Source of the DNA: DAIOEK01 sp964600595
GTDB taxonomy: Bacteria > Chloroflexota > Anaerolineae > Anaerolineales > Anaerolineaceae
Length of the DNA: 20,366 nt
Reading direction: 5' to 3'
Assembly (NCBI GenBank): GCA_964600595.1
Contig: CAZRKL010000031.1
Coordinates: forward strand, 1 to 20,366
Below, in pieces: positions 6,847 through 13,100 of the stretch (within the stretch, counting starts at the first letter, position 1; every line of letters starts with the position of its first letter). The notes below the pieces were generated by a model. That model was not told the DNA's origin, did no database searches, and worked only from the letters and a program-made list of their open reading frames with translations. Both the position numbers and the translations under genes were made by a program.

Positions 6847-7728
6847 CTATTTCTTTGCTCGCGCAAAGGCTTCTGATAACGCGGCTTTACCCAATTCGCG
6901 GGCAAGGTGGCGCCTGAAAGCTGGCGTTGCATGCATATCCTGACCCGGATCAAGTTCATCCGAAACACAGGCTTCCACTGCTTCGGCTATCAGAGCATCC
7001 GTCACTTTCTGACCTTTCATGAGTTCTGCAGCTTTCTGTGAAAGTACCGGCATTTCGCTGACACCCATATAAGCCAGGCGGACATCTTTGCATTGCTCTT
7101 TTTCATCCAACTCTAAGACAGTAGCGACACCAACCAGCGCTGAGGCGCCTGCCTGGCGTGCTGTTTGTTTGTAACTGCTGCCTGCTTTTGCAGCGAGTTT
7201 GGGAATTTTCACCTGAATCAGGATTTCATCAGCTTCTACGACATTGGTGTACATAGCCAGATAGAAATCTTCCGCTTTTACCCAACGTTCTCCATTTGCT
7301 TTAGATTTGATCAGAAGGTCAAAATTTTGAGCAACTGCTACTACAGGGACCTGTCCAGCCGGATCACCGTGGCAAACAGCTCCACCAAACGTGCCTCTGT
7401 TTCGAATCTGCGCATGTGCCAAAAATGGTAGACATTCATCGACCATTGGAGAGACTTTTTTTACATCTGGATGAAATTCAACCGCAGTGTCGCGGGTCAT
7501 AGCACCGATTAGTAAATCCCCTTTGGGATCAGTTTTTATATAGAATAATTCCTCAACGCGATTTAGATCTACGAGCGCTGCGGGTTGGGCTAACCGGAAA
7601 TTCATTGCCGGAATAAGGCTCTGGCCACCAGCCAGAATCTTACCGCCATCATTTCCAACTTCGCCGATCCGCTCCAGCGCCTCTTCGAGTGTGGTTGGTG
7701 CAAAATATTCAAAAGAGGCTGGTTTCAT
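6847..7728 (-). CDS. Xanthine dehydrogenase-family hydroxylase, FAD-binding subunit
   Basis: This 293-residue medium subunit binds FAD and passes electrons on to an external acceptor. It opens with FEYFAPTTLEEAL and has the FAD pyrophosphate loop AGGQSLIP (33-40). A second flavin motif, QIRNRGTFGGAVCHGDPAGQ, lies at 107-126. The C-terminal CO-dehydrogenase-flavoprotein domain contains a terminal ATPAFRRHLA segment. Length and motif order are normal. It starts at ATG 7728 after AGGAGG. It lies about 94 bases downstream of the cyclase-family gene, the longest gap inside the operon, and that gap holds a strong hairpin (7772-7805). It may therefore be expressed at a different level from the upstream genes. 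Confidence 0.95.
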   Translation of the reverse strand: MKPASFEYFAPTTLEEALERIGEVGNDGGKILAGGQSLIPAMNFRLAQPAALVDLNRVEELFYIKTDPKGDLLIGAMTRDTAVEFHPDVKKVSPMVDECLPFLAHAQIRNRGTFGGAVCHGDPAGQVPVVAVAQNFDLLIKSKANGERWVKAEDFYLAMYTNVVEADEILIQVKIPKLAAKAGSSYKQTARQAGASALVGVATVLELDEKEQCKDVRLAYMGVSEMPVLSQKAAELMKGQKVTDALIAEAVEACVSDELDPGQDMHATPAFRRHLARELGKAALSEAFARAKK

Positions 7729-7771
7729 TAAAATCCTCCTAAAATCTCATTCACCGTAGAGATTAATCGAA

Positions 7772-7805
7772 CTCACAGGATGGGTGTTGTTACCCACCCT
7801 GTGAG
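7772..7805 (-). terminator. Intra-operon hairpin between cyclase-family and FAD-subunit genes
   Basis: The arms 7772-7785 and 7792-7805 pair over 14 positions with a short loop. On the minus-strand RNA the one non-Watson-Crick position is a G-U wobble, whereas on the plus strand it would be an A-C mismatch, so the structure suits minus-strand transcripts. The following bases (GAGUUCGAUUAAUC) lack a real U-run. It may be a partial terminator or an mRNA-stabilising or processing element that sets the ratio of hydroxylase to upstream enzymes. Confidence 0.55.
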
Positions 7806-7822
7806 CGATCTGGTGATTATTT

Positions 7823-9493
7823 CTAACCTTCTTTGAAGGCTACGAAGCGTCCCCACATGGATTCAACTTCCACGGCTTTCTGGACATAGCAACCAATGTA
7901 ATAACGTCCGCTTGGTGCATTGGCGATCTCTCCACCCAGGTTTTCTGCGTGGACGATACGTTTCGGGAATAAGTTGTAGTGCATATCCTGATAATACTTA
8001 TCCAACGGATACATCTCATCCCAGTCTTTGCCAAAGTCTCTCTTGAGTTTTTCGTTGGCTTCCTGGAAGGTCTTGGGGTGCCAGATCCTTTGAATGGTAT
8101 TCATCGGGTGGTCTGCAGCAACACAGTCTACACCAATCCATTTGATTTTCTTCTTGGCAGCCCATTCAGCAAAATCTGGTGATGGACCCGGGTGTTTGAT
8201 CATATAGCGGAATTCATCTGAATCCGGGCTCTTCCAGCCAAACTTATACCAACCGGTCTTGATGACCAGGATGTCGCCTTCACGAACTTCGACAACGCTT
8301 TCGATCATGGCAGGGGTGTATACAGAAGAATTGCTAACTTTATCTGAAATGTCAGCGATGACACCAGGTCCGACCCACTCTTCCAGGGGAACCTGTCCAA
8401 TTGCGCGTCCGGCGGGATAGAAGTGTTTCTCGCCATCCATATGGGTTGCCAGATGGATTGAAGCGTTACAAATGGAACCGTTCCGGCCCATTCCAAAGAA
8501 GGCGCCTGCACCACGTTTGGTGTATTTGACAGTCAGAGGTTCGTAGTTCGCCCACTGAGGAGATTGAACACTGAATGGGACTGTCATATCGATCATCTTG
8601 CTCTTCTTCATTTCAGCAATGAAGGCATCATCAGTCATGCCATCAGGAGCAGTCCACGCAAAGACACGAGCCCATGCAGCTTCCGTTTCCATGAATGGGA
8701 TTGGCTGGCAAGAGATCCACGCCCGTTTATTCTTGAGCTTGTCCACATCACCAACAATAGACTCTACAAAGAGTTTGTTAGCCTTGGGCAGATTGATATG
8801 GGTCATCTCATAGTACTCATCCTTGGGGAACATTTCATCCCAGGTCTTGCCGTACTTTTCTTTCAGTTTCTTCTCTGCCTTGGCAAATTCGCTCTCGTGC
8901 CAGCGGGAGATGGGGGTGTTCATAGGATGCTCGAAGCTGCCACAATCCACACCGACCCACTTCAATTCCATATCCAACACCCACTGGAAGAACTCAGGGG
9001 ATGGACCGGGATGACGCACCAGGAAACCAAATTCCTTATTTTCCACACCACCCTGTGCTTTGGGATTGATGGTGTCAGGTTGATCCCATGAATAGCGATG
9101 GTATCCGGTATTGATGATAAGGATATCGCCTTTTTTCACCTGAACTTTTTTCTGGATCATTTCTGGAGTGTACAGGCTGTAATCTTCTACCATATCTGAA
9201 ATATCAGCTACTACGCCTTCACCGGTCAGATCTGTTAATGGAATTTCAGCAATGGAGCGCATTCCAGAGTGGAATGAACGTTCTCCCACCAGGTGGGTAC
9301 CCACACTATTGCTCCAGTTTAAGATTTGTCCATTGGCGCCTGCACCACCGCCATAAGCGCCTGTTACGCGCTTGAAGAAGTGTATTTCCAAAGACTTTTC
9401 CATCGGCCACGGGGGTGTAAAGATACTGCAACCCTGTGTCAGATCGTACAATTTTGCCGATGCTAACATCTTGATAAAGCTTTCACGATCCAT
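7823..9493 (-). CDS. Tandem-domain cyclase-family metal-dependent hydrolase
   Basis: The cyclase family (Pfam Cyclase) includes kynurenine formamidase and isatin hydrolase, metal enzymes that open or cleave amides. At 556 residues this protein is about twice the usual length because the domain occurs twice, about 1-280 and 290-556. Both halves share YTPxMI, GDIL, HPGPSP, KWxGVDC, HPMNT, WH and GKxWDEM. The C-terminal copy has the full metal motif HLATHMDGEKHF (H347, H351, D353, H357). The aligned N-terminal segment is SVGTHLVGERSF (S63, H67, V69, S73), so three of four ligand or catalytic positions are lost. The active site is thus probably only in the second half, the first being structural. 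It starts at ATG 9493 after AGGAGG, 37 bases after the DUF1116 gene. I infer that it opens a cyclic amide or imide made by the Mo enzyme. Confidence 0.88.
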   Translation of the reverse strand: MDRESFIKMLASAKLYDLTQGCSIFTPPWPMEKSLEIHFFKRVTGAYGGGAGANGQILNWSNSVGTHLVGERSFHSGMRSIAEIPLTDLTGEGVVADISDMVEDYSLYTPEMIQKKVQVKKGDILIINTGYHRYSWDQPDTINPKAQGGVENKEFGFLVRHPGPSPEFFQWVLDMELKWVGVDCGSFEHPMNTPISRWHESEFAKAEKKLKEKYGKTWDEMFPKDEYYEMTHINLPKANKLFVESIVGDVDKLKNKRAWISCQPIPFMETEAAWARVFAWTAPDGMTDDAFIAEMKKSKMIDMTVPFSVQSPQWANYEPLTVKYTKRGAGAFFGMGRNGSICNASIHLATHMDGEKHFYPAGRAIGQVPLEEWVGPGVIADISDKVSNSSVYTPAMIESVVEVREGDILVIKTGWYKFGWKSPDSDEFRYMIKHPGPSPDFAEWAAKKKIKWIGVDCVAADHPMNTIQRIWHPKTFQEANEKLKRDFGKDWDEMYPLDKYYQDMHYNLFPKRIVHAENLGGEIANAPSGRYYIGCYVQKAVEVESMWGRFVAFKEG

Positions 9494-9530
9494 AATATCC
9501 TCCTAATTTGATTATTAAAGGATGAATTGC

Positions 9531-10781
9531 CTAATTGAAACCGTATTTCTCTGCATAGGCTACCAATGCATCTTCGAAGCATTTCATCGGCGCAGATACC
9601 ACACCAGCACCAACTTGACCCACGCCGGGATCTTTATGCGCAACACCGGTATTTACGCGGGGGGTAATTCCTTTTTCAACAACTTTGCGAATATCCACAC
9701 CGGTTGGGGTTCCACGGAAATCAAGTCCTGGGATGGAAAATGCTTTGTGTTCAGCGTAGGTAATTTCGTACATATCGTAAGTTGTTGTAGTTGCATCTTT
9801 CGCTGTGCCGCCAATAAATGTTACCAGAGCAGGTGCGGCTGCCATGGCAAATCCACCAAAACCAGCGGTCTCTGTAATCACACTGTCACCAATATCAGGA
9901 TTGGCATCTTTCTCGGTGAATCCCGGGAAGTATAAGGATTTGACCATCGGTGCAGGTGCAGTAAACCATTTATCACCCGTACCACTCACCCGAATTCCAA
10001 AATCGGTACCATTGCGTGCCATGGTAGTCACGATTGTGCTGCCTTCAATATTCGCAGCAGCATCGCACATAGTCTTCGCAGCTGCCATCACCGGGTTCAG
10101 AATGGAGAGCGCATTATCACCCAGGAATTTAATGATGTCATACGCCTGCTGGCGGTCATCGCATACTTTGGCAATAGCCGGGGCAAGTTCTTTAGTAAAG
10201 AGGATGGAGCATGCATCCAGGCGGTTGTGACCATCGTCACCCATGTGAAGAGCCTTAGATAGCATCGCCCGGATATCGATCCCACCTACTTCTTTGATAG
10301 CCTTGTCCAAAACTGGACCCATGTTATCGTTCATAAAACGCATCTTATCCAAAACATCCTGGCTGTATGCGCCCATTCGTAATACCTTGCCTCGTCCTTC
10401 GTTCAAACCAGAGTAGGCTTTATTTCCATGGGTTTTATTTTCCACTTCGTAAACCATGAATGAAGGGGATATTAACCCAGCCATCGGGCCAGCGGATGCA
10501 TAATGATGGCAAGGAGCGTATTCAATTTTTCCTGATGCAGCCAATTTTTTTGCTTCATCAATATCTTTTGCCAGTCCTTCATACATCAAACATCCCCATA
10601 CTGCGCCCAAGACAGGACCAGCCATTCGATCATATGTAATCGGAGGACCAGCGTGAATCAGCAGGTTGGGTTTCATCCCGGGGATTAAATCTATTGCACG
10701 ACCAACACCGGTAACAACCGGGCGGGCATCCATCATGCGTTCTACGGCTTCTTTATTCGCGCGTTCTATATCTAAAACCAT
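9531..10781 (-). CDS. allG: DUF1116 protein, YlbE/AllG-type carbamoyltransferase subunit
   Basis: This 416-residue protein closely resembles E. coli YlbE (about 419 residues) from memory. Shared segments are HAGPPITYDRMAGP (43-56), the CHH motif in CHHYASAGPMAG (91-102), KAYSGLNEGRGKVLRMGAYS (121-140), then RNGTDFGIRVSG, KWFTAPA, ANPDIGDSVITET and INTG-like VNTGVAHKDPGVGQVGAG near the C-terminus. In E. coli, YlbE works with FdrA and YlbF (AllG, AllF, AllH) as oxamate carbamoyltransferase, which phosphorolyses oxalurate to oxamate and carbamoyl phosphate in allantoin catabolism. It starts at ATG 10781 with CAGGAGG upstream, 12 bases after fdrA, so the two subunits are translated together. The exact substrate here is unknown. 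No YlbF/AllH (DUF2877) gene is present in the window. Confidence 0.9.
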   Translation of the reverse strand: MVLDIERANKEAVERMMDARPVVTGVGRAIDLIPGMKPNLLIHAGPPITYDRMAGPVLGAVWGCLMYEGLAKDIDEAKKLAASGKIEYAPCHHYASAGPMAGLISPSFMVYEVENKTHGNKAYSGLNEGRGKVLRMGAYSQDVLDKMRFMNDNMGPVLDKAIKEVGGIDIRAMLSKALHMGDDGHNRLDACSILFTKELAPAIAKVCDDRQQAYDIIKFLGDNALSILNPVMAAAKTMCDAAANIEGSTIVTTMARNGTDFGIRVSGTGDKWFTAPAPMVKSLYFPGFTEKDANPDIGDSVITETAGFGGFAMAAAPALVTFIGGTAKDATTTTYDMYEITYAEHKAFSIPGLDFRGTPTGVDIRKVVEKGITPRVNTGVAHKDPGVGQVGAGVVSAPMKCFEDALVAYAEKYGFN

Positions 10782-10793
10782 GATTTCCTCCTG

Positions 10794-12620
10794 TTATTTC
10801 TTCAGGCTCGCCTGATGGCGTTTAATATTGGAAAGGATACGCATAAGCTTTTCATTACCGCCAGCAGGTGGTTTCCAATCCACTTGCAGGGTGGGTACAC
10901 TTTGCGCAACAAGGTCTTTTGCAAAGGAATCCAAGCCAACATTGATCGCTTCAAGCTTCTTGCGAAGAATTTCAAGATCTGAGGGGGTAAATTTCGAATC
11001 CGCAACAGGATTCCCGGCAGCAGCGCTTTTGGCTTCTTTGGGCTGTTTGGATGCAGGAACAACATCAGGGTTCAATGCCTGTAAAATGGCTCCGGCGTAA
11101 CGAACAACTTCTTCATTGGATGTTGATACCCAGGCTCCACCAGCCTTCATTTTCTCGATCTGGTTCCGGAGATTCTGCGGGTCATCATCCGTACCGGTTA
11201 CCACAGCGACTACTTCCAGTTTCCGGCCAGCTTTTTGAGCTGTTTCTATAGCTTTCTTGACTGCGGGTCCGAGCTCACCGGCTGGGTCGATATGAGAACC
11301 GTATCCGATGACAACGTCCAACATAATTACTGCCACGGAAGGATCTTTGGATTCTTCTTCCAAACGGCGAATGCGCAGTTCATTATCCATCATTGGGTGC
11401 AAGCGCCCGACTGTGAATTCATCTTCGCCCAGATCAATAATGGTATGTTCCTGGCTTTCCAGTGAGTTGGGGATTTTGTTTTCCTTGCGGAGTGGAGCGT
11501 TTGCCCAAACTTTTGACAGATAATCTTCCAGTATGTATTGAGCTTCATACGCCAGAGTGCCGCCAGAATACAAACCACGCAGATATTTCTGACCCTTGGC
11601 AAACTTGCTTGTATCGACCTTTTGATCAGCTTTTTTCGCTCTGCCAACAACTTCTGCCAGTTTTTTTCCAGAAGGATCTTCTGCCAGGGCAACTGACATT
11701 TCAGCGGCCCCATCCAGGCTGCCTGCAAAATACAAATTACCATCCTGGGCTTTCTCTGGAGTTCGTCCGATAAAGCATACAACCACAGGTTTTTTTGCTT
11801 TCTTAGCCTGTCTGAGAACTTTTTCTGCGACCATGGGGGCGGGTGGTTTGGAAACCAGGCAGATGACCTTGGTCTCATCATCACGATCGAGGATATCGAT
11901 ACCCTGGCTGAATGTCTGAGAGCCTACTTTTTCTGAGAGGTCGCGACCACCGGTACCAATCCCATAAGTCATACCGCTACCCAACTGCGCGATACGGGAT
12001 GAAACCTGTTGTAAACCAGTTCCTGCAGCAGCAACTACGCCAATCGGACCAAGGCGGACTTTGTTAGCAAAGCCCAATCCCATGCCCCGAATGATGGCTG
12101 TTCCGCAGTCAGGTCCCATGACAAGCAAACCCAATTCAGCAGATTTCTTCTTTAGCTCGATTTCAGCTTCCACGCTGACATTATCGCTAAACAGGAATAC
12201 ATGTTTCCCCAGATCCAGGGCATCGTGGGCAACAAGATCTGCATAGCGTCCGGCGACAGAAATCAAGGTCCAGCTGGCTTCAGGAAGGGCTGAGGCAGCC
12301 GCCTCAAGGCTTTTTGGTAATGCCTGAGATTCAGTAGCAGTCTTCTTTTTTGTAAGAAGTCCTTCTACCTGAGCCAGAGCATTCAGAGCGCTCTTTTCAG
12401 AATCAGCGCGAACAACAGCAACCAAGTCATCGGGTTTTGCGGCTTCTACTTCTGGAGAAACCAGATCAATATGCGCCAGCAGTTCTTTATTAGAGTCTGT
12501 ACCCATAATCACACCGGCATCTTCCACACCCGGCAAATCAGAGAGAGACCGCTGTAACTGCATCAGGAACGCAGAGTCGTAGTACACACCTGTACGAATT
12601 TCAGCCTTAATTACAGCCAT
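10794..12620 (-). CDS. fdrA: FdrA/AllF, acyl-CoA synthetase-like carbamoyltransferase subunit
   Basis: This 608-residue protein has the fold of fused succinyl-CoA synthetase alpha- and beta-like domains. Typical FdrA motifs are MGPDCGTAIIRGMGLGFANK (168-187), GIGTGGRDLSE (220-230), YSGGTLAYEA (351-360), GRLHPMMDNELR (405-416) and VIGYGSHIDPAG (437-448). It is about 50 residues longer than E. coli FdrA. The excess is a linker rich in Ala, Lys and Pro (about 520-545) and a C-terminal segment with INVGLDSF and DWKPPAGGNEKL (559-590). In E. coli, FdrA with YlbE and YlbF makes carbamoyl phosphate from oxalurate. It starts at ATG 12620 with AGGAGG five bases upstream. It is the first gene of the catabolic operon, behind a long leader with a terminator hairpin, which suggests inducible control. 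Confidence 0.92.
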   Translation of the reverse strand: MAVIKAEIRTGVYYDSAFLMQLQRSLSDLPGVEDAGVIMGTDSNKELLAHIDLVSPEVEAAKPDDLVAVVRADSEKSALNALAQVEGLLTKKKTATESQALPKSLEAAASALPEASWTLISVAGRYADLVAHDALDLGKHVFLFSDNVSVEAEIELKKKSAELGLLVMGPDCGTAIIRGMGLGFANKVRLGPIGVVAAAGTGLQQVSSRIAQLGSGMTYGIGTGGRDLSEKVGSQTFSQGIDILDRDDETKVICLVSKPPAPMVAEKVLRQAKKAKKPVVVCFIGRTPEKAQDGNLYFAGSLDGAAEMSVALAEDPSGKKLAEVVGRAKKADQKVDTSKFAKGQKYLRGLYSGGTLAYEAQYILEDYLSKVWANAPLRKENKIPNSLESQEHTIIDLGEDEFTVGRLHPMMDNELRIRRLEEESKDPSVAVIMLDVVIGYGSHIDPAGELGPAVKKAIETAQKAGRKLEVVAVVTGTDDDPQNLRNQIEKMKAGGAWVSTSNEEVVRYAGAILQALNPDVVPASKQPKEAKSAAAGNPVADSKFTPSDLEILRKKLEAINVGLDSFAKDLVAQSVPTLQVDWKPPAGGNEKLMRILSNIKRHQASLKK

Positions 12621-12640
12621 GCAAACCTCCTGGAGAATGT

Positions 12641-12662
12641 GATCCTGCGTTTATTCAGGATC
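12641..12662 (-). promoter_or_regulatory. Hairpin next to the fdrA ribosome site
   Basis: The seven-base repeat GATCCTG/CAGGATC (12641-12647 and 12656-12662) forms a hairpin that ends nine bases before the SD AGGAGG (12631-12626). Its UCCUG strand could instead pair with CAGGA of the SD itself, so two exclusive folds, SD free or SD blocked, can be drawn. Translational control is possible but unproven. Confidence 0.4.
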
Positions 12663-12681
12663 CAGTTGAATAATATGCGTT

Positions 12682-12715
12682 AAAAAACCTGTCGAAACCG
12701 TAATAGATCGACAGG
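12682..12715 (-). terminator. Leader terminator/attenuator upstream of fdrA
   Basis: On the minus strand CCTGTCGA (12715-12708) pairs with TCGACAGG (12695-12688) across a 12-base loop and is followed at once by six U (12687-12682). It is an intrinsic terminator between the predicted promoter (12872-12900) and the fdrA start at 12620, with no reading frame before it. This is the layout of a transcription attenuator controlled by a ligand, a protein or an antiterminator. I could not draw a convincing antiterminator helix by eye. Confidence 0.7.
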
Positions 12716-12816
12716 CTTGAATAACCTTGCGAGAAACTGCATATGTGAAATCTTGGATCCGTTGCGTTTTTTACCAGACATTACTTCTATAATCAGTCCT
12801 TAAGAATTCTAAAGTT

Positions 12817-12831
12817 ATCTCACATTGAGAT
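12817..12831. promoter_or_regulatory. Inverted repeat ATCTCA-N3-TGAGAT
   Basis: A perfect six-base dyad lies at 12817-12822 and 12826-12831, flanked by GTTA and TAAC at slightly uneven distances (12814-12837). It sits about 35-50 bases downstream of the predicted fdrA transcription start. It could be a repressor operator or the first stem of the leader RNA. Confidence 0.4.
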
Positions 12832-12871
12832 CGTAACGAATGACTAGATTGACAAGTTGAGGTCAAAAATC

Positions 12872-12900
12872 AGTATAGCAAATGGAAAAATAAAAATCAA
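12872..12900 (-). promoter_or_regulatory. Sigma70-type promoter of the fdrA operon
   Basis: The minus strand has TTGATT (12900-12895), a 17-base spacer and TATACT (12877-12872). A start near 12865 gives a leader of about 245 nt before fdrA, which contains the inverted repeat at 12817-12831, the terminator at 12682-12715 and the SD-proximal hairpin. Confidence 0.65.
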
Positions 12901-12948
12901 TCTGACATATGGTGAACTAATATCACTTTATTTTTGTAATTTGTCATA

Positions 12949-12958
12949 CATTGCAATG
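12949..12958. promoter_or_regulatory. Palindrome CATTGCAATG between divergent promoters
   Basis: A perfect ten-base palindrome sits in the AT-rich stretch between the fdrA promoter (12872-12900) and the divergent promoter (13002-13030). It lies about 45-60 bases from each -35 box, which would suit an activator site serving one or both operons. No regulator gene is present in the window. Confidence 0.35.
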
Positions 12959-13001
12959 ATATTTTTATGATATATTGGATTCGTCAGCCATCTGAAGTTG
13001 C

Positions 13002-13030
13002 TTGACAGCCCGGTAACTCATTAATACAAT
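13002..13030 (+). promoter_or_regulatory. Near-consensus promoter for the GNAT-like gene
   Basis: The plus strand has TTGACA (13002-13007), a 17-base spacer and TACAAT (13025-13030). The predicted start near 13037 leaves a leader of about 64 nt before ATG 13101. The -10 box contains the ATG at 13029, so that codon cannot be the translation start. Confidence 0.8.
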
Positions 13031-13100
13031 GAACACACGATGTCGGAGAAATTGTTCTGCGACGTCATTATTTTATGCTGATGCGATTTGGAGAAGCGAT

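Noticed and set aside
3509..7728. Aerobic carbon monoxide dehydrogenase (coxMSLG)
   Set aside because: The large subunit lacks the cysteine loop that binds copper in CoxL, so only the general Mo-hydroxylase family assignment is kept.
8564..9091. Long plus-strand open frame (175 codons) opposite the cyclase-family gene
   Set aside because: It lies wholly inside the well-supported minus-strand gene, has no ribosome site, and its translation resembles no protein family. It is a frame shadow.
7787..9493. Two separate cyclase genes split by a frameshift
   Set aside because: The frame is continuous for 556 codons and the linker between the repeats is coherent protein, so it is a true fusion.
11390..11884. 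Minus-strand 164-codon frame inside fdrA
   Set aside because: It is an alternate frame of fdrA, whose own frame carries clear FdrA motifs through this stretch.
3986..12620. The anaerobic purine (2,8-dioxopurine type) degradation cluster of gut bacteria
   Set aside because: Its marker genes (ygeX, ygeY, ygeW, hyuA, ssnA, ygfK types) are not in the window; only the generic Mo-hydroxylase is shared.
12621..12870. Known purine, guanidine or molybdenum-cofactor riboswitch in the fdrA leader
   Set aside because: I could not find the conserved core sequences of these classes by eye. The leader is reported only as an unclassified attenuator candidate; an Rfam search would settle it.
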